The notes: generated from the sequence alone by a model not told the origin. A DNA stretch of 64,000 bases from Rhodoferax sp. (GCA_003133245.1 PKWM01000022.1:62001-126000), one strand, 5' to 3'; positions 50,236 to 61,793 are shown, counted from the first letter of the stretch. A program made the numbers and translations.

Positions 50236-51420
50236 CTACATGGCAGGGCCGTGCGCACCGTTGATTTGTCCGGCAACGGACTTGGCGACATCCTTCAATT
50301 CATCCACTGGAGAGACCGTCAGCTGATGCTTGTCGTAAATTCGGCCTGGCGGACTTGCGATCGTTGCGAGGGTATCGCCGCATAGTTTTGCCAGTGGACC
50401 GTCCGGTCCGGTCGCGGTACCGATTTCCGACATCTGCTTGTGGAACCCCTGGAAGGACGAGGAGATTGCGGCCTTGTACCCGTAGTCTTCTTCCAACCGT
50501 TTGGCAAGAGCCGACTCATGGCTCGCGTGTAGGGCCAACCACACGAGCGCACCGGCCACTGGCAGCCGCGCTATCCATAGGCGCAACAGGTCATCGTAGG
50601 TCAGGGTCTTTTCGGCCTGATAAACGTGCCACACACCAGTAATTGCCAGCACGACCAAAAGCACCACTGAGACCACGAACAGCCCTTGCCACCACCGACT
50701 CGGACCTAGGAACGTTTTCCGTCGTTCATCGAACGCATGTGCAAGTCCGGCGCTTGTTGCTCCCGGCAATAGCCCTTCGATTGTCTTCAGTTGATCGGCG
50801 CATTGCGATTCGAGATTAGCAAGCCGATCCTCGTATGCTTTGATGGTTGCCTCCACCGTTGCCGACTTATCAGCCAGGCCTTTCAGCACGGCTGCTGATT
50901 CCTTCGCGGCATCCCGAGTCGTGGTGATGGTCGCCGCATCAGCTTCGACCAACCCTTTGTTTGTCCGAATATCCGTGAGGAGCTCGACAGCGCTGTCTAC
51001 AGCAGATTGCGCGCGCGCCTTGAGACCTTCAGCGTCTACCGAATGCTGGGAGGCGGCAGTAAGAGTACGGTCAAGTTCGTCGCGAACCTTGTCTGCGTGT
51101 TCTTTTGCCTGCTCGATGTGATTGGATTTCGTCGCAATCACGGCTTGGTCGTCTGATATTTGCGTCTTCATCGCTACCACCTGCGTGGCAACAGCCGTCA
51201 TGTCAGCCAACTTCGTTGCGGCCTCTGCGTGGGCTGCGGTGACCAGCCTTAGACTCTCGCCGCTAGCCAGCGCCGCTGCGTTCGCGGCATCGGCATGTCC
51301 CCTGATCTCCACGACTGCGTTTCGAGCCTCCAATAGGAACGCCTCAGCGCTCGTACCACCCGCGTCGGGTAAGATGCCTTCGGGGGTTGTCGACGGTTGT
51401 GGCTCTGTATTGACTGACAT
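50236..51420 (-). CDS. coiled-coil protein with two membrane helices, function unknown
   Basis: A 394-residue protein from ATG 51420. Residues about 25-220 are Ala-rich, heptad-like and probably a long coiled coil (EARNAVVEIRGHADAANAAA, HIEQAKEHADKVRDELDRTL). Two hydrophobic helices follow at about 245-265 (LFVVSVVLLVVLAITGVW) and 281-299 (LWIARLPVAGALVWLALHA), and then a polar C-terminal domain of about 95 residues. The layout suggests an inner-membrane hairpin with cytoplasmic coiled-coil and tail. It lies between a toxin-antitoxin pair and a type III restriction locus, so a defence role is possible but unproved. 50084-50235 shows nothing. Confidence 0.7.
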   Translation of the reverse strand: MSVNTEPQPSTTPEGILPDAGGTSAEAFLLEARNAVVEIRGHADAANAAALASGESLRLVTAAHAEAATKLADMTAVATQVVAMKTQISDDQAVIATKSNHIEQAKEHADKVRDELDRTLTAASQHSVDAEGLKARAQSAVDSAVELLTDIRTNKGLVEADAATITTTRDAAKESAAVLKGLADKSATVEATIKAYEDRLANLESQCADQLKTIEGLLPGATSAGLAHAFDERRKTFLGPSRWWQGLFVVSVVLLVVLAITGVWHVYQAEKTLTYDDLLRLWIARLPVAGALVWLALHASHESALAKRLEEDYGYKAAISSSFQGFHKQMSEIGTATGPDGPLAKLCGDTLATIASPPGRIYDKHQLTVSPVDELKDVAKSVAGQINGAHGPAM

Positions 51421-51710
51421 GGCGCTACCTCCACTGAGATTGCCGAGTGTATCGGATGCCATCACCGTTCACCCTTGGCGTTAAAACGCATACTGACTCG
51501 CCGCTGCCGTGAGGCAACTGGAGTCGTGGGGCCGTATGGACAGGACCCGAGTAACCTTCGCGTCTGAATTCAATATACGGTCGCACAAGGAAACAAGCAA
51601 TGATGATCGAGCTTGTTGAAGAACGGTTGTCTGCTTTGGGTCGGCGCTCTGAAGAACCGCTCCTGGCCGTTCGGCCATTGAGCAGCTTCAAACAGCGCAT
51701 AGACTGACCG

Positions 51711-52136
51711 TCAGTCCTTGCCCGGCACTACCGGTGCATCAGCGACGGCATGGACTTTGGCAAAGGTCAGGATCACTTCGCGGATGATTTTGCGCTGCGG
51801 CACCGGCAGCTTGAGGAACGCTTCAAAAATGTCCCGGTCCTGGTAGCCAATGCCGCTGTCCCAGCGGGCACGGCGCACCTCAATCTTGCGCTGAACTTCG
51901 TCACCAAAGCCGAGTTGTTGCGGAGACACTGCCAGCCACTCCGCCAGCGCCAATAATTTTTCGTGGGTTGGCAAGGTTTCACCGCGTAACCAACGTCGCA
52001 CACCGTGCAGTGTCATCGGCTTGCCCCAGTAACGGGTGTTGAACTCGCGCTCCAACACGGCTGGCTTGGGATCAAAACCAGCAGCTTTCATCGCGTCACG
52101 TAACCGATCCGCAAACAATTTTCTTGCGTTTTCCAT
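51711..52136 (-). CDS. HTH regulator divergent from the type III methylase
   Basis: A 141-residue protein. An N-terminal helix-turn-helix-like region (about 5-60: FADRLRDAMKAAGFDPKPAV, WGKPMTLHGVRRWLRGETLP, EKLLALAEWLAVSPQQLG) is followed by a conserved tail FLKLPVPQRKIIREVILTFA. Such regulators recognise DNA through an XRE-like fold. Head-to-head with mod, 119 bases apart, it may act as a controller of the restriction-modification locus. A truncated copy of its 3' end is at 48083-48172. 51466-51710 shows no gene. Confidence 0.75.
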   Translation of the reverse strand: MENARKLFADRLRDAMKAAGFDPKPAVLEREFNTRYWGKPMTLHGVRRWLRGETLPTHEKLLALAEWLAVSPQQLGFGDEVQRKIEVRRARWDSGIGYQDRDIFEAFLKLPVPQRKIIREVILTFAKVHAVADAPVVPGKD

Positions 52137-52197
52137 AGGGTTACGCTATCCGGCAATCACTGATAGATCGGAACCAAGCTGTATAGTCACGTTTTAT

Positions 52198-52216
52198 ACG
52201 TAACTATCGATTACGT
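52198..52216. promoter_or_regulatory. inverted repeat between regulator and mod
   Basis: ACGTAA-CTATCGA-TTACGT, perfect 6-base arms in the 119-base divergent promoter region. Suitable as a dimer operator for the adjacent HTH protein. Binding is inferred only from position. Confidence 0.35.
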
Positions 52217-52255
52217 TGACTGGTTCTGGTTATCCAAAGGGTCAACGCATACACC

Positions 52256-54460
52256 ATGCCCAAATCCCTGCTAGAACAACTCCCCGAAATCGTCGCCAAC
52301 GGCCGCAAGGAAGCCGAAAAAATCCTGGAGGGGATTGAAAACCGTCACCGCGTGACGCTGCAAACCCGCGAAGTGGTGTTACCCGCCAAAGACAGTGCGG
52401 TGCAGGATTGGGTGACGGCTCAAAAACGCGCGGTGCAGCGCGAAGTGTTTGCACCCGGTCAGACCAGCTTGATTGAAAGCCCGCAGCCGATGCTGGGCGA
52501 CGCTGGCACCGTCGATGGGCAGCCCTGGATCAACCGCCTGATTTACGGCGACAACCTGTTGGCGATAGCGGCGCTGCTGGCGGGCGATGACAACACGCCC
52601 TCACTGCGCGGCAAGGTGGATTTGATTTACATCGATCCGCCGTTTGACAGCAAGGCCGACTACCGCACCAAGGTCACGCTACCCGCAATCGGGAACGGCA
52701 CAAGCGCCGTGGAGCTGGAGCAAAAGCCAACCGTTATCGAGCAGTTCGCCTACTCCGACACCTGGAGCGACGGCACCGCTTCCTACTTGGCCATGATTAC
52801 GCCCCGGCTGATTTTGATGCGCGAGCTGCTGGCAGACACCGGCTCGATTTACGTGCATCTGGACTGGCATGTGGGGCATTACGTGAAGATCGTGTTGGAT
52901 GAAGTGTTTGGCAAAGAGTGTTTTGAAAATGAGTTGATTTGGCAAAAATGCAACTCCAAGAATTTCACCCAATTCGGCTACAGCAACATTCACGATAGCT
53001 TGTATTTTTATCGGAAAAATTTACGTGGAACGTTTGAACCAGACTACATACCGCTCGATGAGGAATATGTTGAACGCTCCTACCGTCACAAAGAAAAAGA
53101 TGGGCGCAGATACCGTATCTTGCCCTTGCATGCACCAGGTGTTAGCGGTGGCAAGACGGGGGATCCGTGGCAAGGTTTGATACCACCATCTGGGAATCAT
53201 TGGCGTTACGTACCAGAGACTCTGGATCAAATGCAGCGATCAAACCTGATCGTGATGAGCTCAAACAATGTGCCAGGATACAAAAAGTATCTCGATGACT
53301 CGGATGGGATCAGGCCGGGTACGATCTGGACGGATTTGAAACAACTACCGGCTAGCGAAAAAGTCGGCTATGACACACAGAAACCAGAGGAACTGGTTGG
53401 CCGGTTAATCAAAAGCTCTTGCCCGGCCAACGGCCTCGTCGCCGACTTCAACGGCGGCTCCGGCACCACCGCTGCAGTCGCCGAAAAACTGGGCCGCCGC
53501 TGGATTACCACCGACCTCGGCAAACCGGCCTGCATGATCATGCGCAAGCGCCTGATCGACCAGGACGCCAAGCCGTTTCTGTACCAGGCCATTGGCGACT
53601 ACCAGGTAGAGGTGGCCAAGGCCACACTGGGGCGGGACTTTCGCATCGGCGATCTGTCGCAAATCGTGCTCTCGCTCTATGGCGCGCTGCCGCTGCCGCC
53701 CGACGTTAACCCTCAGCGTAACCTCGGCCAGATCGCAGGCATTGCCACCGGCGCAGGCCGGGGCAGCAAGACGCTGGTGCTGGCCGATTCGCCCAACAAG
53801 CTCACCGGCATGGCCACTCTCAAGAAGGCGATTGCCCAGCGCGACAACCTGATGGGCGGCTGGGACCGGGTCGTGGTGCTGGGCTGGAACTTTGAGCCTT
53901 CAATTGGCGAGACCATCACCGCGCTGAACGACAGCCGGCTCGAAGTGCTGGTGATTCCGCCCGACCTGATGGACCGGCTGAAGAAAAAAGGCGGCATTGA
54001 CAAGCTGCGCGGGCAGGTGCGGTTTTCTTCTTTGCAGTACCTCACGATCCATCCGATTGAGCGCGGCCCTTCGACCCCTTCGACAAGCTCAGGGCGAACG
54101 GAGTCTTTCGAGGCCCGGCAGGAAACGCTCACCGTCAAGCTCAAAAACTATGTGCTGCTGTCACCCGAAGCCATCAATTTGGACGACGCCAACCGCGTGA
54201 AGCTGCAGGCCGTGATCAACCAGGAGCCGCTGGCGCTGATTGAGTACTGGGCGGTGGACCCGGACTACGACGGCAAAGTGTTCCGCTCAGTGTGGCAAGA
54301 CTACCGGGGCAACACCGCGAATGATGCCGACGCACTGCGCGTGGTAACGCAGGCGCAGGTCACGACCGCCGTAAAACCTGGAACGCGCAAGGTGTGCGTG
54401 CGCGTGGTCGATGTGTTTGGCTTTGAGGCCGAAGTCGTCACCACCCTGGGGGCGACATGA
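52256..54460 (+). CDS. mod: type III restriction-modification DNA methyltransferase (Mod)
   Basis: A 734-residue adenine N6-methyltransferase of the beta class: motif IV DPPFDSKADY comes first (Asp127), and the SAM-binding motif I VADFNGGSGTT later (near 398), followed by ITTDLGK. Mod subunits methylate the target and carry specificity for the type III complex. The 5' half (NRLIYGDNLLAIAALLAG) and 3' half look complete. Near residues 605-615 the frame passes through a mobile repeat (54076-54101) that adds the alien STSSGRTE. Its stop overlaps the res start by 4 bases. Confidence 0.88.
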   Translation: MPKSLLEQLPEIVANGRKEAEKILEGIENRHRVTLQTREVVLPAKDSAVQDWVTAQKRAVQREVFAPGQTSLIESPQPMLGDAGTVDGQPWINRLIYGDNLLAIAALLAGDDNTPSLRGKVDLIYIDPPFDSKADYRTKVTLPAIGNGTSAVELEQKPTVIEQFAYSDTWSDGTASYLAMITPRLILMRELLADTGSIYVHLDWHVGHYVKIVLDEVFGKECFENELIWQKCNSKNFTQFGYSNIHDSLYFYRKNLRGTFEPDYIPLDEEYVERSYRHKEKDGRRYRILPLHAPGVSGGKTGDPWQGLIPPSGNHWRYVPETLDQMQRSNLIVMSSNNVPGYKKYLDDSDGIRPGTIWTDLKQLPASEKVGYDTQKPEELVGRLIKSSCPANGLVADFNGGSGTTAAVAEKLGRRWITTDLGKPACMIMRKRLIDQDAKPFLYQAIGDYQVEVAKATLGRDFRIGDLSQIVLSLYGALPLPPDVNPQRNLGQIAGIATGAGRGSKTLVLADSPNKLTGMATLKKAIAQRDNLMGGWDRVVVLGWNFEPSIGETITALNDSRLEVLVIPPDLMDRLKKKGGIDKLRGQVRFSSLQYLTIHPIERGPSTPSTSSGRTESFEARQETLTVKLKNYVLLSPEAINLDDANRVKLQAVINQEPLALIEYWAVDPDYDGKVFRSVWQDYRGNTANDADALRVVTQAQVTTAVKPGTRKVCVRVVDVFGFEAEVVTTLGAT
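54076..54101. repeat. CCCTTCGACAAGCTCAGGGC-type repeat inside mod
   Basis: A 26-base sequence, an imperfect palindrome around CTTCGACAAGCTCAGGGCGA, identical in type to a widely dispersed proteobacterial repeat whose translation gives STSSGRTE. The repeat keeps the mod frame open. Only this copy was found in the window. Confidence 0.65.
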
Positions 54461-56656
54461 ATAGCAAGGCAGCCGACCAACTGGCCCTCTCCATCGGCCT
54501 GACCGCCAAAACGAAACAGCTCTGCCTCGGTCTGGAGTCCGGTGCCGCCGACATTCTGGAACTGGTGACACCGACTACAGCAGAACTGCTGACCTGGTGG
54601 TTTGGCGAGGACATGGTGATCGCACGCGGCGGGCTGAACTTTCACGTCGGGCAAAAGCAGGCGATCCTGAACGCCATCGTCGCGCACGAGGTACTGGGCA
54701 AAGACCAGGAACGCTGGTCACTGCTGGACCTGTACCACGCTTGCGCACCGGATGCCTTGCTGACTGGCACACGCATGTTTGAGGTGACGCAGGCAAAACA
54801 CAAGCACCCCAAATACTGCTTCAAGATGGCCACCGGCACCGGCAAAACATGGGTGCTGCAAGCGCTGCTGATCTGGCAGCTTCTCAACAAAACGGCGGCG
54901 CTGAATGAGGGCATTGACGACGCGCGTTTTACGCGCCAGTTCATGGTGGTGGCACCGGGGCTGATCGTCTATGAGCGGCTGCTGGATGCGTTTTGCGGCA
55001 AGCTGGTTGAGAACGGCAACGGCTCCCGCGACTTCGCCAGTTCGGACGTGGCCCGGTTTGCCGATCTGTTCACACCGGATACTCACCGTGACGCGGTGTT
55101 TGCGTTCGTGCGCGGCAATGTGTGCAGCAAGAACGAGATCGGTTTGAAGGCGACTGGCAATGGCATGATCGCCATCACCAACTGGCATCTGCTGACGGAA
55201 GGGGAGGCGGCGGAAGAAGTGGAAGAAATTGAGGCTCCTGGCGCGCCGCTGGAACCCCAGCAAGTCATCAACGCCGTGCTGCCGCTCACCCCCGGCCGCG
55301 CCACCGGCAACAGCCTCGATGTGCTGGACCGTCGTTACGCACGCGGCAACGTGCTGGAGTTTTTAGCCGGGCTGCCTGAGCTGATGGTGTTCAACGATGA
55401 AGCGCATCACATTCATGAATTCAAGCGTGAAGGCGAAAGCACTGAAGTCGAGTGGCAAAAGAGCCTGTCACGCATTTCTGAGGCCAAAGGGCGGCGCTTT
55501 GTGCAAGTGGATTTTTCAGCCACGCCATACAACGACGTGGGCGCGGGCAAGACCAAGCGCAAGCTGTACTTCCCGCACATCATCACCGACTTTGACCTGA
55601 AAAGCGCCATGCGCGCCGGGCTGGTGAAGTCGCTGGTGCTGGACCGACGCAAGGAGATTGGCGCGTTGCCACTGGAGTTCAAGGCCGAGCGCGACGAGCA
55701 GGGCAACCCGGCTTTGAGCGAAGGCCAGCGCGTGATGCTGCGAGCCGGTCTGAAGAAACTGCGCAAGCTGGAAACCGACTTTGCCAAGCTCGACGTAGAG
55801 CGCCATCCCAAAATGCTGGTGGTGTGCGAGGACACCACGGTGTCACCCTTGGTAACAGCCTTCCTGCAAGACCAGGAAGGCTTGCATGATGAAGACGTGA
55901 TGACCATCGATTCGGGCAAAAAGGCCGAGCTGGGCGAGAAGGACTGGGCACCGGTGCGCGAGCGCCTGTTCAGCGTGGACCACCACGCCACACCACGCGT
56001 GATCGTCAGTGTGCTGATGTTGCGCGAGGGCTTTGATGTGAACAACATCTGCGTCATTGTGCCGCTGCGCTCCAGCCAGGCGCAGATTCTGCTGGAGCAG
56101 ACCATTGGTCGCGGCCTGCGACTGATGTGGCGTGACGACGAATACAGCGATCTCAAACGCGAAAACCGCGAACGCATCAACGCAGGTCAGGAGCCCGGCA
56201 GTTTGCTCGATGTGCTGTCCATCGTGGAGCACCCGGCTTTTCAGTCGTTCTATGAGGAACTGCTCAAGGAAGGTCTGGCGGGCAGCACGGGCGATGGCAT
56301 GGACGACACGTCCAGCACGGGTGCGCTACGTGAAAGACGACGGCCTGCCAGCGTTTTATTCACCCGACTTTCTGGTGCGGACAAAAGACGCGGTCTATCT
56401 GGTGGAGACCAAAGCGCAACAGCAAACGATTCATCCGAACGTGCAGCGCAAGCGCAAAGCCGCGCTGGCCTGGTGCGAACGCATCAACGCCTTGACTGTT
56501 GAACAGCGCGGCAGTGCGCCCTGGCATTACGTGTTGCTGGCAGAAAACGTGCTCGTTGAGTGGCAGGCCAAAGGAGCGCGTTTGGCCGAACTGCTGGACT
56601 ACGCACGATTGCGGCCATCGGCGGATGCATCGTTGCAAACCAGTTTGGTGTTTTGA
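54457..56656 (+). pseudogene. res: type III restriction subunit (Res), frameshifted with internal loss
   Basis: The first frame (54457-56502) encodes the superfamily 2 helicase core: ATGTGKT (about 125-131), NDEAHH (from 313), FSATPYNDV and VLMLREGFDVNNI...QTIGRGLRL. After DGMDDTSSTG (near 56320) it runs into nonsense. The continuation KDDGLPAFYSPDFLVRTKDA then VYLVETKA, a PD-(D/E)xK nuclease core, lies in the +1 frame up to 56656. The two parts meet almost directly, while intact relatives have a long linker there, so a deletion probably caused the shift. Restriction activity is likely lost. Follows mod with a 4-base overlap. Confidence 0.8.
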
Positions 56657-56774
56657 GGGGATCGAAGGAGCAGGGCAATGCGGCCAGGCCCGCGCAGCGA
56701 TAGACTGTGGCGAAGGTGAGATACTTCAAGCCCGGCGCTTGATTCCCTTAGCTCACTTGCAAAGTCTGCTCACC

Positions 56775-58679
56775 ATGAATAAAACTTTTCTCCCCGGCCT
56801 CCTCACGGCTGCCATTTCATTGACGCTGGCGGGTGGTGCCATGGCAGTCGGCTCCACCAAGCCGACCACCCAGAATCGCGCCGAGATTGCGCCCGAGTTT
56901 CGCTGGGACTTCACGCCGATCTATGCGAACTGGCAGGCGTGGGAGGCTGACATGAAAGAGATCGACGCCAAAATTGAGGCCTTTGCCCAGCTCAAGGGTT
57001 CGCTCAAAAACGGTCCGGCCGCTGTCCTCAAAGCCTACCAGGCCTTCGACGATATCGGCAAACTGCAATACAAGGTTTATGGCTATACCCACCTGCAGCG
57101 TGACGTTGATACCCGCAACCAGGAGGTCTCGGGCAAGTCCCAGCGCGTGATGGCCTTGTTTGCCAAGATGGGCACTGCCACCTCGTGGTTCACACCCGAA
57201 CTGCTCGGCGTGCCACAGGCCTTGATGGAACAATGGATTGCCGCCACACCGGCGCTCAAGCCGTACCAGTTCACCATTCTTGACAACTATCGCCAGCAAA
57301 AACACGTGCTCGACGAGCAGGGCGAGCGCTTGCTGTCCTACGCGGCGCAGTTCAATGCCACGCCGAAGGAGACTTTTCAGGAGTTGTCAACCTCGGACAT
57401 CAAGTTTCCCCTAGTCACGCTGTCAGACGGCAAGGAAATCAAGCTGACGCCGGGCACTTATCAATCGGTGCTGGAGACCAACTATCAACAGGCGGACCGG
57501 GCCAAGGCGTTCGAGGCTTATCTCAAAACCTATGCCGCCACCGCCCACACCTATGCAGGCATCTACAACGGCGTGTTGCAGCGCGACTGGTTCAACGCGC
57601 AGGCGCGCAATTTCCCGAGTACGCTGGCTGCCGCGCTCGACGGCAACGCCATTCCAACGTCGGTGGTGACCACGTTGGTTGATACCGTGCGCAAGGGCAC
57701 GGCACCGCTGCAACGCTACATGAAACTGCGCAAGAAGTTGCTCGGCCTGCAGACCTATCACCCGTACGACGGCGTCATCCCGATCTACAAGACCGACAAG
57801 GTCTATCCCTATGCCGATGCGCGCGCGCTGGTGCTGGCTTCGGTGGCTCCGCTGGGCGCGGATTACGTGGCCAGGTACCAGAAGTTTCTGGCTGGCCAGC
57901 AGGTTGATGTGTATGAAAGCGAAGGCAAGCGCAGTGGTGCCTACGTGAGCGGCATTTACGGCGTCGGCCCCTACATGCTGCTCAACCACAACGACACGCA
58001 GGATTCGCTCTTCACGCTGGCGCACGAAGGCGGCCACGCCATGCACACCTTGCTGTCGTACGAAAGTCAGCCGTTCGTGACGGCCGACTACACCATCTTT
58101 GTGGCCGAAGTCGCCTCCACCACCAACGAGCGCTTTCTGCTGAACCACTTGCTGCAAACCACGAGCGACCCGAAGGAGCGCTTCCTGTTGCTGCAGCACG
58201 CGGTTGATTCGATTGTTGGCACCTTCTACACCCAGGTGCTATTTGCCGACTATGAATTGCAGGCGCACCAGTTGGTTGAGCAGGGCCAGCCGATCACATC
58301 CGAGGTGCTCAACAACATTTACCTCAAGCTGCTCAAAGACTATTACGGTGACGCGGTGACGATTGATGACCTGTACAAATACACTTGGTCGCGCATCCCG
58401 CATTTCTACAATTCGCCCTACTACGTTTATCAATACGCCACCTGTTTCGCATCGTCGGCCAAACTGTTCAAGGACATGACCACCGGCTCAACCGAGTCGC
58501 GCGCAACGGCTACCGGGCGCTACCTTGATTTGCTCAGGAGCGGCGGCAACGATCACCCGATGAAACAGTTGCAAAAGGCCGGCGTTGATCTCTCCAAGCG
58601 CGAGACCGTGCAGGCGATGGTGGACCAAATGGAAGAACTGGTGGCGCAGATGGAAGCCGAAGCGGCGAAGATTCCATGA
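56775..58679 (+). CDS. pepF: M3-family oligoendopeptidase F, exported
   Basis: A 634-residue M3 metallopeptidase. ATG 56775 gives a signal peptide (MNKTFLPGLLTAAISLTLAG, cleaved after GGAMA), so it is probably periplasmic; the longer upstream frame overlaps the res relic. The oligoendopeptidase F domain comes first, then HEGGH (417-421) with a downstream Glu (FVAEVASTTNE) as third zinc ligand, and the C-terminal PHFYNSPYYVYQYATCFA motif of the family. It degrades oligopeptides. Stands alone between the restriction locus and an MFS gene. Confidence 0.9.
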   Translation: MNKTFLPGLLTAAISLTLAGGAMAVGSTKPTTQNRAEIAPEFRWDFTPIYANWQAWEADMKEIDAKIEAFAQLKGSLKNGPAAVLKAYQAFDDIGKLQYKVYGYTHLQRDVDTRNQEVSGKSQRVMALFAKMGTATSWFTPELLGVPQALMEQWIAATPALKPYQFTILDNYRQQKHVLDEQGERLLSYAAQFNATPKETFQELSTSDIKFPLVTLSDGKEIKLTPGTYQSVLETNYQQADRAKAFEAYLKTYAATAHTYAGIYNGVLQRDWFNAQARNFPSTLAAALDGNAIPTSVVTTLVDTVRKGTAPLQRYMKLRKKLLGLQTYHPYDGVIPIYKTDKVYPYADARALVLASVAPLGADYVARYQKFLAGQQVDVYESEGKRSGAYVSGIYGVGPYMLLNHNDTQDSLFTLAHEGGHAMHTLLSYESQPFVTADYTIFVAEVASTTNERFLLNHLLQTTSDPKERFLLLQHAVDSIVGTFYTQVLFADYELQAHQLVEQGQPITSEVLNNIYLKLLKDYYGDAVTIDDLYKYTWSRIPHFYNSPYYVYQYATCFASSAKLFKDMTTGSTESRATATGRYLDLLRSGGNDHPMKQLQKAGVDLSKRETVQAMVDQMEELVAQMEAEAAKIP

Positions 58680-58695
58680 TTGAATCCCATTGCAC

Positions 58696-59910
58696 ATGAC
58701 CGCTACCACTATTTCCAGGGCGACCCGACACTCCATCCTGCTGCTTTCTTTTGCGACCTTCTCCAGCATGGCGGCGCAGCGCATTTGCGATGCCATGTTG
58801 CCGGAACTTTCCCGCGTGTTTTCAGTGAGTCTGGCACAGGCGGCACAGGTGGTATGGATGTTTGCAGTGGTGTACGGCCTGGCGCAACTCTTCTATGGCC
58901 CACTGGGTGACCGGTTTGGCAAATTCCGCATCGTTACCTATGCCACGCTGGCGTGCAGCGTGGGCAGCCTCATGGCGGTTTTTGCCGCAAGCCTGGATTG
59001 GCTGGTGTTGGCGCGCGTGCTGGTGGCGCTGGGGGCGGCCGCCATCATTCCGCTTTCGATGGCCTGGGTCGGGGACGTCGTGACCCACGATCAGTTGCAG
59101 GAGACGCTGGCGCGCATCGGGGTGGGCACGACACTGGGCAATGCGGGCGGCCAGCTGGTGGGCGGTCTGTTGACCGACACACTTGGCTGGCGCTGGGCCT
59201 TTGGCTTCATGACACTGCTGTTCGGTGCCGTCGGTTGCCTGCTCTACGCTGATGGACGTCGCCAGCATGCGGCAACGCCTGGTGTGGCTAGCAGTCGGCA
59301 GGTCGTCCGGTTGGGCTTTGTGGCGCAGGCGCTGAGCATCATCACCGGCTCCTGGTCACGCGTTGTGCTGTGGGTGGCCTTTATTGAGGGCGCGTCCGGT
59401 TTTGGCGTGATCGCCATGTGGGCTTCGCATCTGCACCAGGCGCTGGGCCTGTCGCTGACGGCGGCGGGTGCCATTGTGGCTTTGTTTGGTTTGGGCGGCA
59501 TGCTTTATATGGCAGTCGCGCGTCACCTTATTCGCCGTTTTGGTGAGCACGGGCTGACCCTGCTCGGGGTCTGCCTGATGGGAGTCTGCGCCCTGGTGGT
59601 GGCTTTCACACCTTACTGGTGGCCCACCATTCCGGCGAGTTTCCTGGCCGGGTTTGGCTTTTTCATGTTCCACAACACCATGCAGGCCAACGCCACGAAA
59701 ATGGCACCGGCGGCGCGCGGCACGGCGGTGTCGCTATTTGCTGCAGCGCTGTTTATGGGCCAGTCGCTGGGAGTGTTGCTGGCGGCTAACCTGATCGAGC
59801 GTATTGGTTCCGCTACGGTGATTGCGCTTGGCGCGGTCGTGTTGATGGCGGTGGGCTGGTTCTTCGCATCGGCGCTGCGCCGACGCGATGCGCTGACGAA
59901 TCTGGAATAA
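58696..59910 (+). CDS. MFS transporter
   Basis: A 404-residue major facilitator with about twelve helices: the motif A region YGPLGDRFGKFRIV after helix 2, ARVLVALGAAAIIPLSMAWV and a second-half MLYMAVARHLIRRFGEHG. It resembles drug/metabolite efflux transporters; the substrate is unknown. ATG 58696 is 16 bases after pepF, so co-transcription is possible. Convergent with the stress protein gene. Confidence 0.86.
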   Translation: MTATTISRATRHSILLLSFATFSSMAAQRICDAMLPELSRVFSVSLAQAAQVVWMFAVVYGLAQLFYGPLGDRFGKFRIVTYATLACSVGSLMAVFAASLDWLVLARVLVALGAAAIIPLSMAWVGDVVTHDQLQETLARIGVGTTLGNAGGQLVGGLLTDTLGWRWAFGFMTLLFGAVGCLLYADGRRQHAATPGVASSRQVVRLGFVAQALSIITGSWSRVVLWVAFIEGASGFGVIAMWASHLHQALGLSLTAAGAIVALFGLGGMLYMAVARHLIRRFGEHGLTLLGVCLMGVCALVVAFTPYWWPTIPASFLAGFGFFMFHNTMQANATKMAPAARGTAVSLFAAALFMGQSLGVLLAANLIERIGSATVIALGAVVLMAVGWFFASALRRRDALTNLE

Positions 59911-59933
59911 GCCTTGCCGCCGGCTGCGCAGCG

Positions 59934-60329
59934 TCAGCTGGCCGACTTGACTGCCAGCACCGGGCAGGAAACCGAAAGAAGCAGTTCCTGCGCCACGCTG
60001 CCCATGATAAGCTTGCCCACCGGGGAGCGCTTCCTCAGGCCAATGATGAGCACGGATACCGGCAAGGACTCGACCAGGTTCTGAATTTCTTCGACCGCAT
60101 TTTTGCCGCGCACATACTGTTTAAATTCAGCATTGAGGCTGGTGTTTGCCAATAGCTGTTGGACGCGCTCGAAGTCTTGCACATCGGCCAGCGAGGGATC
60201 TTCTTTGCTCCCGCCGGGGCTGGCATTGACCACCACCAGACGCTCATTGCGGCGTTGCGCAATTTCAATTCCTTTGTCCAGGGCTGCTTGGCCCTCGGGG
60301 CGAGGCACGTAGGCTACAAGTATCGTCAT
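59934..60329 (-). CDS. universal stress protein (UspA family)
   Basis: A 131-residue single-domain Usp: N-terminal TILVAYVPRPEGQAALDKGI, a middle LVVVNASPGG strand, and the ATP-binding signature GLRKRSPVGKLIMGSVAQEL near the C-terminus (GxxxxxxxGxxxxGS). The signature suggests an ATP-binding Usp. Cytoplasmic, stress-related. Divergent from the bkd operon, 193 bases apart. Confidence 0.88.
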   Translation of the reverse strand: MTILVAYVPRPEGQAALDKGIEIAQRRNERLVVVNASPGGSKEDPSLADVQDFERVQQLLANTSLNAEFKQYVRGKNAVEEIQNLVESLPVSVLIIGLRKRSPVGKLIMGSVAQELLLSVSCPVLAVKSAS

Positions 60330-60357
60330 TGGTTTTCTCCGTTTGATTTGCAGATAA

Positions 60358-61791
<1,434 letters not shown>

Positions 61792-61793
61792 CC

